Below, piece after piece: positions 49,101 to 61,100 of a DNA stretch of 64,000 nucleotides. The translations under genes were made by a program, and so were the position numbers. Each line of letters opens with the position of its first letter. Within the stretch, counting starts at the first letter, position 1. The notes below the pieces were generated by a model that searched no databases, had not been told where the DNA came from, and was given only the letters and a program-made list of their open reading frames with translations. The stretch is taken from NCBI GenBank assembly GCA_002633005.1, contig NMRA01000592.1:181882-245881 (forward strand), read 5' to 3'. This DNA is from Phoronis australis (Eukaryota > Phoronida > Phoronidae).

Positions 49101-52100
49101 TGTACCACATTCTCTGTTGCTACTATTAACATGGGTCTTGATACGACAGTCATATTGTGTGTGTGTGCCACAGTGTGTGTTGATCCTAGTGACAAAATGT
49201 ATAAGTCATCACAGTTAGAATTTTTACTGAATTGTGAAACTCAGGAGAGAAGCACGAAAAGAAACAGTATATGGAATAAACGATCTTCAGAAAACATTGT
49301 GAATTTGGCGGGATTATTCAAAAAGCTGACTTTATTTTCTGAAAGATCGATGTCTCCAGGTTATAAATCTAAAGTACTGTATAATGTTAGAAGCTATATC
49401 TATGAAAATTACAGGATTTATTTTCTCAACTATTCATCATAGGAAATGATCTGTGTGTTAAAATTTCTTTACTGCCGAAGTTAGTTAACATAATTCCAAG
49501 TGAACTACATCATGGTATTAGTGTTATTCCTAAATACCTTGAATATGATGTTAAGGAAAATTGCATAGTCACTATAAGCTGCCAGATTGGCTGTCGATTA
49601 AGTAGGTGCTAAGCAGTGGCTCTTTGGTGGCCAATCATCAGGTGATTGTGGCATGTCTTCTGAGTAATCCTAGAAAAATGTCCAAATTTGGCTAACTTCG
49701 GAACATGATATCTCAGAAATGACTGATCGGATTCATATGAAACTCTTAAGTATTGTAATACTCTGTGCACTGTTCTCCAAAATGCTGTTCAGAATTGTTT
49801 TTAAAATGTTCCACTTTTGCGTGAGGGGCATCAAAAATAGGAATTTTAGTTTTTTATGTAAAAGTAAAAAGTTGCATAAAACAAAAATCGAATTATAATT
49901 TAGAAAACTAACAGCACTTTTGAGATATCATCTTGAACATCAAAAGAAATTTGGTTATGTTATGGCTACTGTTGTTTTGATATGAATGTACTCAGGACTC
50001 TGTTTTGTGGCCCATTTTGTGGCAGATTGATGTCAAGATAAACAGACAAGTATATAATCTTCACCAAGTTTAGAGTTTTGTGGATATTTGGCAAAATGCT
50101 AGTAAGATTACATCACTCACATGCTGCCCTCTGCGTTGGTTGATTTTATATTTTTGTGGTGATTCATGTTGTAGGGGCTCAGAAGGTCTTTACATATTTT
50201 GTCCTGCTAATATCTATCTCAACACTATCAACTATGCTGCTGTCCAACATTTTATCACCTCTCAGAGCCTTTGATTGGTGAAATTTTAACCATTCAAGTT
50301 ATCAGATATGTGATTAGACTGGCCTTCCAATTTTCCTAGCTATTTAACAGAAATTGGAGATATAGAAAAGTAGTTACAATAAAACCTTATGTTTGGGAAT
50401 TGAATAGGGCTTACTTGCTGAACACATAAGCACAGTTATTATTTGACATCTTTTTTTGTTGTGAATAGCTGTTGTCTCCTGTTCATTATACTTGTCCATT
50501 CAGGTGTAAGACCCTAACTTAAGCTGACCTGTGCAAATAGTGCAGGATAAAGAGATGTGTTTACTTGTAGTTGGAGGCAGTTATCCACTTGGCTGTCAGG
50601 CTCTAAGTGTGTCCCTGTGATTTCTGCCTCAACTGACAGTTACAGTTGAAATTTGAATTGTTGTGTGCACACAGGTTGACAATTTGCTTCAGGAATTGTG
50701 TTTTAAAGGATTGCTGTGGAACTGAGAGTTATGTTGAGACAGTTTGTAATGGAAATGCTGTAATGTGTGGAGCTGAGTGGTTGGTGGTGGAAACAGCATT
50801 GTTACTTTAGTAAAACTGGGGTAAAGAGGATCTTGATGATTAAGAAGAAGGGTGTGTTCCTGACTGAAACAGAAGAGTGTTAGTCTTGTATCAAACAGAA
50901 GCTGAACACAATGATCAGTGTATGGAGAAATGCTGTAAGAGTTTTTTGTATTCCGTGCTTTTTGACGTTGACGCCTGCTTAGCTATTATTTTGTCCGTAT
51001 TTATGCATTGCCATGCATTCAAGTTGTACCCACTTTGCAGTTTTGTGTGGTTGAAGTGTACAGCTCTCATCTTGCAGTTTGACTGTGTGGCTGTTATGTC
51101 TCTGAAATGTCTGCTTTGTATCTGTAAAAATTTGTCAGAAGTCTTGACAAATATTGAAAAAACTTTAAGATATTCTTTTAAGTCTATTGTTGGAGTGTGG
51201 ACGTTATATTGATTTGTGTTAAGTTGCAATGAGATTTCTGTTCGTCTTTTGTGCCATGTCCCTTCCATAAACAGAAAGTCTGGCGCCACCTGTCCCCCTG
51301 CTATGACAGTTAAGAAACTTGTGAAGAAGACAACATTTAATCAAGGGTACAGATAACCTTAAATTGGTTGTTGAGTTTACTGCCAGAGTTTTACCGATCT
51401 CAGATAAGTGATAAGTAAGAGAAAGAAGTCTGATTTCGTTATCTTTGCCTATTGTCCATTATCCCTAAATTTATTGAATACCACTGGACAGCTCGTGGCC
51501 ATGATGGACAAATGTTCATGTTAAAACTGTTGAGTTCGTTCAGATTATTTGCTTAGGTAAACATATTGTATCTGCAGTGTCGTTCTTTTTACTTTTAGAA
51601 TCATGTTTTAATATTTTTCTTGGTCTTTTATATCATATTTAATGCATTGCCTTGGCATGTACGCCAATAGTTATTGGAGTAACTCTATTATGTGTATGAA
51701 TTAGACAAACAGTGAGTAATTTTGATGTCTAAACAGGTGCATTATATCTACCATTGGCCAATCTAAATAATTTGTGCAGAAACTGGGTTAGCAGATCAAC
51801 AACTTAACTGTCATGTAGCCTGTTATCAAGATAAAATGACACTGGTGGACCCACTTCACTGAAATGTTGTTTTGTGTCTTCTTCATTTTCATTTTTCTGT
51901 GTCTCAAAGCCTTGTGGATGGTTCCTTATCATGATAACTGCTGTTGTTAATAAGAGATACGCCATTCAGTTTTGTTTCTTAAACCCTTTTCACAGGTTCG
52001 TACGACACTGGCGAAAGAGCGAGAGAACTGGGAGAGAGAGAAGGATGACATTGTTAAGTCTGAGCTGTCCCGTTTCCAGTCGGAGAGTGTGAAGGCTGTG

Positions 52101-55100
52101 GCCCGTATGAGCGAGCAACTGGAGAAGGAGAAAGCCCTGAATGAACGCCTTCAGGCCCAGCTGTCTGCTCTGTTGAAGGTTAGTCTCAGTGCTAACTGAT
52201 AAAGCAAAGTTTTCCCTTCATGATTGACATATGTCCCATATAAATGACATATAAACATACCGTAAGTGATAGGTGCGTCGCATCGCGCTAGGTGATATAA
52301 GGTCATTTATTATGACGAAATATAATTACCAGGAATACGATTGAGAATACAAAATAAACAAGTAAAAGTAATGATCTCGGGTAAGATGGGCAATAAAAAC
52401 CACCACAAGAGGTGTTGTAAAACAGCTCATACTCCTACCATTTTCCACAGCACGACTCAGTAACTGCTGCCTAATTTCACACACAGTGATTTGATTTTTG
52501 TCTCCTTTCGCTGGTGCTTTCTTGTTTTAAGGTTACGGTAAGGTTTCCTTAAATTCAAGCAAAAGCAATGACCATAATTCTCTTTTTTTTTCTTTTTTCA
52601 AACCCTTGTTGTATTGCTAAAAGTGTTTAATTTAATTGAATGTGTGTTTCTTATTGACAGTTGTATTATATTAAGTCTTCAAACAATCAAGTATAATTGG
52701 GTCCTTGTTTACTGTAGTTGAAAATTTAGATTAAATAACATTTTACTGTTCTGTTTTGCAATTTGAAGAAACTTGTCCGTATTTGAGACTTTATCGACAA
52801 GTCTTTGCATTTAGCCAAATACCTACAGTATCAGTTTCCTGAAAGTGAGAATTTGATTTTTAATTGTGCACCAATCTGCCATTGATTGAGTCACGTAACC
52901 ATCTCCAAATGTCTATCTCTTAGATATGTTGAACTTTTCAACGGTCTCTCATAACCTTAATTTATATTTTTCTATTATTATTACTATTATCATTATCATT
53001 ATTATCATTGTTCCTATAAGAATTAATCTGTGTGTTCGTGTTGTTTCCCATTTTCTTGTAAGAGTAAGGAGCAATCTATGACCATTTTAACAGTGAATTA
53101 GCTAATTCAGAAGTTGTCATTTTTACATTCAAACTTGCTGAAGGTTGGTGAATTGGGTTGGCTCACTCTGTCAACCACCTTGTTTAATGTGGGATCGGTT
53201 GTCTAGTTCTTATCTACATCAACATGTCAAGTCGGTTATTAAACTTCCATCAAATTTACAGCTTTTGCAACCCCTTGCTGGCCCTCTTTGTTTTCTTCAA
53301 GTGTGATCACCATTCAACAGGTTAACAGCTAAAGCAAATATTCAATTGAAGGAATTTAGTCAGTTATTGAGTTTTTCTGAGCGCTTACCATTTATGAATA
53401 ACACTTGAATGGCAATGTTATGATAAAGTTGGCATTAGGTTGCTATTGTATTCACAATATGCACTCAACAACATGTTTATGTTAGTTGTCTTGGATTATA
53501 TGCAATTTGATTAAAAAATGATTATCCCAAAGATTTGCGCATTGCTTATTAATGCATCTTCTGTGACACACTTAAACATATTAAACAGTAGTGGACACGC
53601 CAATTATAGTGTTCTAGTCTATTACACAACTTTCTGTCAATTTGTAAACTTCAGCATTTTCTTCCATTAGCTTGGCAGTTATTCAATAGCAGTGGAACAG
53701 TCTAAAATTTTGGAACAGTTGTCACTGTTTGGTTGAATGAATCCAGAAATGTTACAGTTCTTTGTTTGGTCAGATTAGTGGGCTGATAATCTGATATGCT
53801 TTGGTAGAGCATATTTTGAAATATAAGTATAAATTTTTATGTCCTGTTTTATGAGTACTCACTAGTAAAGCTGGTTGTGTAGCTGTATGTCTGTCGACTG
53901 TTTGTGCACATGTGACTGACACTCATTTCTTCAAGTGGCTCAACACAATTTTATCTTGCACTTGAGTGGGAATGGATTGTCAAGTGTTTTGTGTGTAATA
54001 TGCATTGTGGGGACTAGTTGTGTTATTGCCTCTTACATCACTTGGGTGATTATTGCTCGTTACCTGTCAGGTGTATCCAGTGACACATTTTTCTTGTTCT
54101 ACTCTTGTCTTCATCATGCCGCAGTGGATCATACAACTGTAATGTCATCAGGAGATTAAGGCTTGGTGTATGCTCATTACTAGTGTAGGTCGTCATGGCT
54201 TTGGTTCTGGAATTTTGATGTCTAAACACAGGTTTATTAGAAATAATGCTTTTAGTTGAGGAAGAGTCCTGGACAACTGGTTTGATGGAGATTTCCTTTG
54301 GCGGCTAAAGAATTATAAAGGACCGTAGAAAGGGTCACTTTAATAAAGTACCGTAGAAAGGGTCACTTTATGACGGCTGAGTTCAGGAGAAGACCTAATG
54401 TGTTGACGGACTCTGATTGACGTGAATTAAGGCCATTGACTGGAACGTTTTCAGCTGGTTTCGTGTCCGGTAGTAACTCATCTTTACATTTCCGTTGGTA
54501 TATATGTAGCAGGTCGCTTGATCTATCATGTGCAGCTAGTGATTTATAGCTTGGCCACCTTGCAGAATTATATTGAAGTGTAGGTGGTAAGGAGTAGTAT
54601 CAGTCAGTATATAGCATTGGGCCTGCAGTGTTAGAAGTGAGGAAAAGTAAGCGCACGCCTTCACCATGATGGATGTCCACTCTCTCCTCTACTCTGTCAC
54701 TATGGTAGGTATATGATGGCTGATGTCAGAAATAAGGCATTTGGGAAAATTGAAAATTTCAACACACAAGTTCTTTGAGGTTGAGTTGTGAATTAAAATA
54801 TACAAATTTAAGTTAATTGTTGATGGTTTAATTCTGTTTTGTAGAATATATCACACGTTTTACTACCTGGTTTATTCTGCACATAGGTTTCACCGCTAGA
54901 TATGACCTGTTATTGGCTATTTGATTTATTCTACGCGTAGATTAATGCTGTACTAGTTTGACTATTATCAGTGTTTGAAAGCTGTTGAAGTTTGAGGCAC
55001 ACCTTAGTTGTCATGACAACAGTGTTATGGTCTGATAAGGATGTTTTATGTTCTTAATATGTATTAAACATGTTTAGCGTGGCACTGAGCTTTTACATTT

Positions 55101-58100
55101 ATTAGGCTTAGTTTATAATTTTAAAAACATTGGGTTCCTGTGTTGGGATTAAGTAATGCCTTTGTAAACACTTATCATCCTTATTATATGATGGAAGTGA
55201 AACACAAACTTGGGACTGTGGCAATGTCAGCTGAATACTAATAATAATTAACCTTGTATTGCCTGATAACAACTTGTGTTTCACTGAGAACATAGCTTCC
55301 TAGACTTGTACTCCTGTGTGGGTGTTTTTGTGTAATGTGTTTGTGTACGTGCATGTCTGTGCTATTTGTATGAGGGTAAGTCGAGTGTGAAAATGCCTTG
55401 AGTTTTTGAATTCATTAAAGCGTTAGAAGTACCACAACAGCACTTTCATTCTGTGTTAGTTACCTATAGCTGAGCCCCCCTCGAACACTTGCCCCCTCTG
55501 TTGTGTTGTGCTGTTTGTTATAGGTGGTAAGGTAATCACTGTTTTATATCAAACCCGCCCAAGCAGTGTTACCATAAATTAACACCTTCTACTGTCATTC
55601 ACAGTAATGTGCGGCAGTTGTACTTTGCGATAATTCAGTAGTGAAAGTCCTGGGCTATCAAAAATAGTTCCTTGTCAAATTTGTTACTTTTCTAAGCCTG
55701 GAAATCATCAATTTGACTAGCTAGGAAAGTTTCTTTGAAAGGCGAGTGTTTTATCATCACAGTCAGACCAGTTGTACCCATGACCAGACAGTGGATTCTA
55801 CTCATGATCAACATTTCTTCAGTTTTCCGTGAATAAATAATGCTAGATGCTATACCTGTTTTATGAAGGATTATCAAATGCAAACAGTGTCCACTCAAAA
55901 ATGTTGATACTAGTCTTTTAATTTCACTCACTTCTCGCAAGCAGTATTGTTCACGCACGCAGGTGTTTGCTTTTCAATACGTATTTTTGTATAGGACAGT
56001 GGTTAGTAGAAAGAATATATGGCAGAGAATTAAGAAATTTTCATTTAAGACAGTGCATGCGTTGTTTAGAAGCAGAAACCATGACAGTCCAAATTATTAG
56101 AGGTGATTATTTTTTCATGCTTTGTTGCAACCCACATTACATGAAGCCTCAAATTTATGTATGGAAATCCTGTCAATACTGATTTTCTTCCATCGCTTGA
56201 ATAAAATTAGTTGCTTTTTTGAACACCGACCCAATTTAAAAGCAGATGGCACTGCAAAGTTTTCATGGCGTGATATATCTTGGAGTTTTTAATGCTTTTT
56301 GTTACTGTTTCACAGTGACCTGTAGTGCTGACACCATTCAGTGCGACCAGCTGAGTTGGGCATGACATATAAAGTTCTTTACTTGTCCAGTTCAGCTCAG
56401 AAGTGGGTCAAAAACTAGGTCACGTGTACAATATGTTTCTACTCATTGCAAAAGAGTAGAGTTGAATTCTGGATATAACTATAGAAAATATATGTAGAAT
56501 ACACAGGGCCTCCTTTTCCATATGCAAATTATGTCATAGGTATTGCATTATTTCTGGTATGATCAGACGATTATTCTGTGACCCAACACTCATGAGCGAA
56601 GCTAGTGTGATCATGGGCTTTGCCTGTAATGCATGGTGACTAATGTCTTGGGAAGACTTACGGGATCTCGCTTTTCTCACAAGAAACTTGCTTTAAGGAA
56701 TGCCGTCAGATATTTATAGCTTTTTCTTTTTTTGACTTCTCAGGAACTAGAAGAACAACGTCAGCAGAACAGACAGGCCTATGAAGACAAGATGGCTGCC
56801 TTGACAAAAACGAAGGAACAAGTTAAAGAGGAGAAGGAGAATGAACTGGATGAACTGAGAGTGAGGCTTGGACAGGTATTGGGCTAGGCATTGTGGATAG
56901 GGCAATAGACTCACTGGACTAATTTTGGAGATAAACGTGTAAAAAATGTTTTTAAATCTTATAAGACAACGGAATTTCATGATTGGATGGTCACCAAATA
57001 TAAAGGACGCTAATATCTGGCCATGAAAAAAGTAAGCAAAAATTTTAAATGCTTGTCGTAATTGAGTACAACAGTGAACATCAGTTGTTTCCTGGTTTTC
57101 ATTTTTGTAACCTGAATTTATTATTGTGACATACATATACCTTAAAAGGAGTTAAAGGATGATTTTATTCCAAAAAATGGTTTGATGTTACAGGCCTTTC
57201 TCAAGGGCAATGCCAGCAGTTTAGCTACAGGCTTTGAAGTGAACAGTTCTGATCATAAATTGGGAAGTAGCAATTATAATTATTAGCGGGTACATTACTG
57301 TAGCTGCTACTTTATTGGTTACTGTTGTTAATACTAGGAGAAGGAGGGTGAACTAGAAGAGCTGAGAGTGAGGCTCCATGAGAGAGAGGATGAGATACAG
57401 CAACTGAAGGCTGAGAGATTACAGAGCAGCTTGAAGGAGCGAGATGAACACGTACAGTTTGATAGGTTGGAGAAGATGGTGGTGAGTGAGATCAATGAGG
57501 AGTGTCGCAGGTCAGCACTGGTTCTTGGGGTCACGCCTAGGAAGGTCAACATAGCCAGGTATGTACAGGATAGTTTTTTTTTTACTTAGTGTTTACTGCA
57601 TTTGGTTAAGTTTTGCTTAAAGCCGTTTAAAGCATTTGATTAGAGAATACTGTAGTTATGAAATAGCCTGCATGCTGTGCATGCCATAGCTTAGAAGCGT
57701 AAATGTATTGTATGCAATATTCAAAGTGATAAGTAAATGGCTTTGTATCAGTTATGCCCTATCCATATTTAGTGTTGTGTAGCTGATGTTGGTTTGTTGT
57801 TAGTTTCAGGTCAGACAGCCCATCCAACAACAAGTCACCAGTTAAAGGCCAGCTGCGCAGTCCCTCCAGGACACCTGCTACTTCTTCACTGGTAATGTAG
57901 TCATAGTGTTGTACTTAGTGTCCTCTTAAGTAAGAATAATCAGAGAATTTAGTCATAGTGTTGTACTTATTGTCCTCTTAAGTAAGAATAATCAGAGAAT
58001 TTAGTCATAGTGTTGTACTTATTGTCCTCTTAAGTAAGAATAGTCAGAGAATTTACCTTTATTTTAGATTTGTGTTTTTATTGTTAAACATAACGACTGA

Positions 58101-61100
58101 TTTATAGCAAATGTAAAGCTGCTGACTGTTGCGGATTTACCTAGTAAGCATATTCAACGTACTGTTAGGACATGAAAAATAGTTACGTAGGGGTTTATTA
58201 AATGTTAAGAAATATTGGCATTTATTTCTCTTTTTGATTGTCATTCAAAATGCTGTTAAAATGGTTGCAAAAAAGTACATGAGAATGTCGTTGATTTTAA
58301 ATAGATGGAACCATATAAAACACTAAACGGATCTTTGTGCCTAGAGTAGCTATTAATCCATGTTTTGTCCAAAAAGCCAAATTTTGATTTACACCACTAT
58401 TAATACTATAAAATTGGTCTGGACTTGTTCCTCACTTAGATGAGAAGTGATTTCTGGATTTGCAGTGAACTGACACTTTGATATTGGTTGGGATGATGCT
58501 TGGCACATAAAATGACAAACCCTGACAAGCCAACTTACTTGTAGAGTCTTATCTCTGCCAATAACCAACTGTCACTTCTTTTGTAGCCGTGAAATCCTTT
58601 CCATTTTGACTGAAGTAAAATTTGGGACCAATTTTGTAATGGCAAGTGGTCCAACGAGGGTTTATAGCTACCTTAAACATGACTTTAATCTGAAATAATT
58701 TTTTGTTCTGGGGTGTATCACAAGCTTTCATAAAATATTGGAAACTGCAGAAGTTTTCGTGGATTTACCGTCAAGGTACTGATAATATGCTAAACATGTT
58801 GGCAGCCCTGCAAGTACTACCTGTCATGAAATTTGAAACACGTAATTTGTATGGGTCAAAGCCAGTGTATAACTTACATATTTGCCATTGGTATAGGCCA
58901 ACCTGCGGGCATGTAATGAAGAACTGAGAAATAATGTGAAAGAGTTGACTCAAGAAGTTGAAGCACAAAAACAGGCTTTAATACGAATGGAACAGACAAA
59001 GGTGAGATGGTCGTCACAAACACATAGTCTTCATTAAACATATCACGCTTTATAAAAACTGTGTCTGTATTGGAAACGTTTACTTAATGTTAATTTTGAA
59101 TTGGTTGTTACGTATTCATTCTGATGCCTGCAAATTATTGGGAGCACGTAACCCCATCCCCGCTTCCTACAACCCTGCATCCATGTCGGTACAGTTGGGC
59201 TAGCCTTGTTCTAACTGTGCATAATTGTGTCTGGACAGTTGGACTGTCGGTACAGTTGGTCTGGCCTTAATGTAGCTGTCCACAGCCATATCTGGATAGC
59301 TGGACTGTCCGTACAGTTGGTCTGGCCATAATGTAGCTGTCCACAGCCATATTTGGATAGTTGGACTGTCCGTACAGTTGGTATGGCCTTAATGTAGCTG
59401 TTCAAAGCCTTGTCTGGGTAGAGTTCAGCAACGCTATGACCTATGCTAGGACCTCGGTAAAATCCAGCCAAAGTCACATGCTCTCATTTAAAATACACGC
59501 CAATATCTCTCGTAACCTAGGTAAGTTCGTTTTTAATGAGGTCTTGGCATTACTGAATTCTACGCTGGACAATTTTACTGTCTGTAGAATTGAACTGGCC
59601 TTTTTGTAACTGTAGCGTTACTGAATTCTACCCTGGACAATTTTACTGTCTGTAGGATTGAGCTGGCCTTTTTGTAACTGTACATGTCCATGTCAATACA
59701 GCTGGGCAGAGCTTGCTGTAATTGTACACAGTTCAGTCTGAGAGTTGGATGGTTCTATCACTTGTACAGTCTGAGAGGAGGGTGTTTTCTTACCCTGCAT
59801 GATCAGTTCCTTCTCAACATTGATGAAACATTTTCCCTTTAGTGAGGTGTTCATGACACAATTTTTTTATTTTGGGAATAGTTTTGTGTTACGTGACAGA
59901 ATAATTTAACTGATTTTAATCCGTTAAAATTGAATACTTTTCTCTCAGTGAGCTTCTTACTAACCATCCGAGAGAAAAAAGAGAATTACCTCGAGAAATT
60001 TTCAATGGCTGTTGACTGGCTGCCATTTTCCTCAGTAGTCATTACCACTAGGTGGAGCTCTTGAAAATAGTATGTTGTAAATAAGGCTTAGGCGAAGGAA
60101 GCCTCCTCACTGTGCATACATACACCTTGACATCTGTTCGATGTAAATAAGATTCCTGTATTTTGTGTTTATAGTTGTTGTCCTCTTGACACATTAGGCT
60201 AGTGTTTTGCCAGTCTGTCACATGGTTTTCTGCATGATCTGTGGTGACAATTTAATTAAACTAGCTCAACGAAACTTTCTTCTCAGCCCTGGTGAAAACC
60301 TTTTTCGCACAGATGGTGTCTACATCTTTCCTGTGTTCATTAAGGCGATAACCAAAAATCGGATATGCATGTACACACTATCACATGAAGCTCATGGGAT
60401 TATATATTTTCCTATGGCTAGTAAGAACCCGACTATGGTATGTACATAACACGCTGGTGATGTTGCACCGATCTACGTACTTTTTTTTCCTTCATTGATA
60501 ACATTAGATATTCTTCAGTAGAGGGCTGCATGTGACTCATTATTATTATACATTTTTCTTAGGAACGAAGTCTCAATGATATGAAGCAAAAATCCCTTAA
60601 CGAGAAAAATAGAGACCTGTCTGAGTTACGTGAAAGGCTGGTCAAGGTGAGTGTCTTGATTGTTGACTGTAAGTAGTTCTAAGGGGATGCAAGTGTGGTC
60701 TGATCTTGAACACATGATATTTGTTGATGATTGTGAGTATTTTTATAGAGAATGTCGACTATTAAAAATTTGAAATTTTGTTCTTGCCTTTGTTCTTAAC
60801 ATTTTGGCAAAGACTATCTACTTACTTTTGTTCCCACCACTTGACCTTGATCTTAATTTGTCACATCTGCCATTATTGAATTATTTGTGTTGTGTGAAAT
60901 TCTCTGAATGTTAATATCTTATGGAAAATCTTGTCTATTCATTGCATGAATGCAGAGTGTCGCCTAAAGATTCTGTTGCTGTTTGCTTGTATGTGTTAGT
61001 TTTCCTTATGATCTAATTTCTCTCCGCCAAGTGTCTCCACCTAGTGTCTGCTTCTGTTCTCACCTTCTGTTGATAGTATAGCGATACTTTTGTCCATTTT

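Larger units (their letters stand above)
52179..56743. other. Gene B intron 13, 4.6 kb
   Basis: Holds a microsatellite, a 29-base duplication and the candidate internal first exon at 54666. Otherwise nothing is recognised. Confidence 0.4.

Noticed and set aside
53935-54159. A hydrophobic 74-residue frame that could look like membrane segments
   Set aside because: It is T-rich intron translated by chance, with no exon borders.
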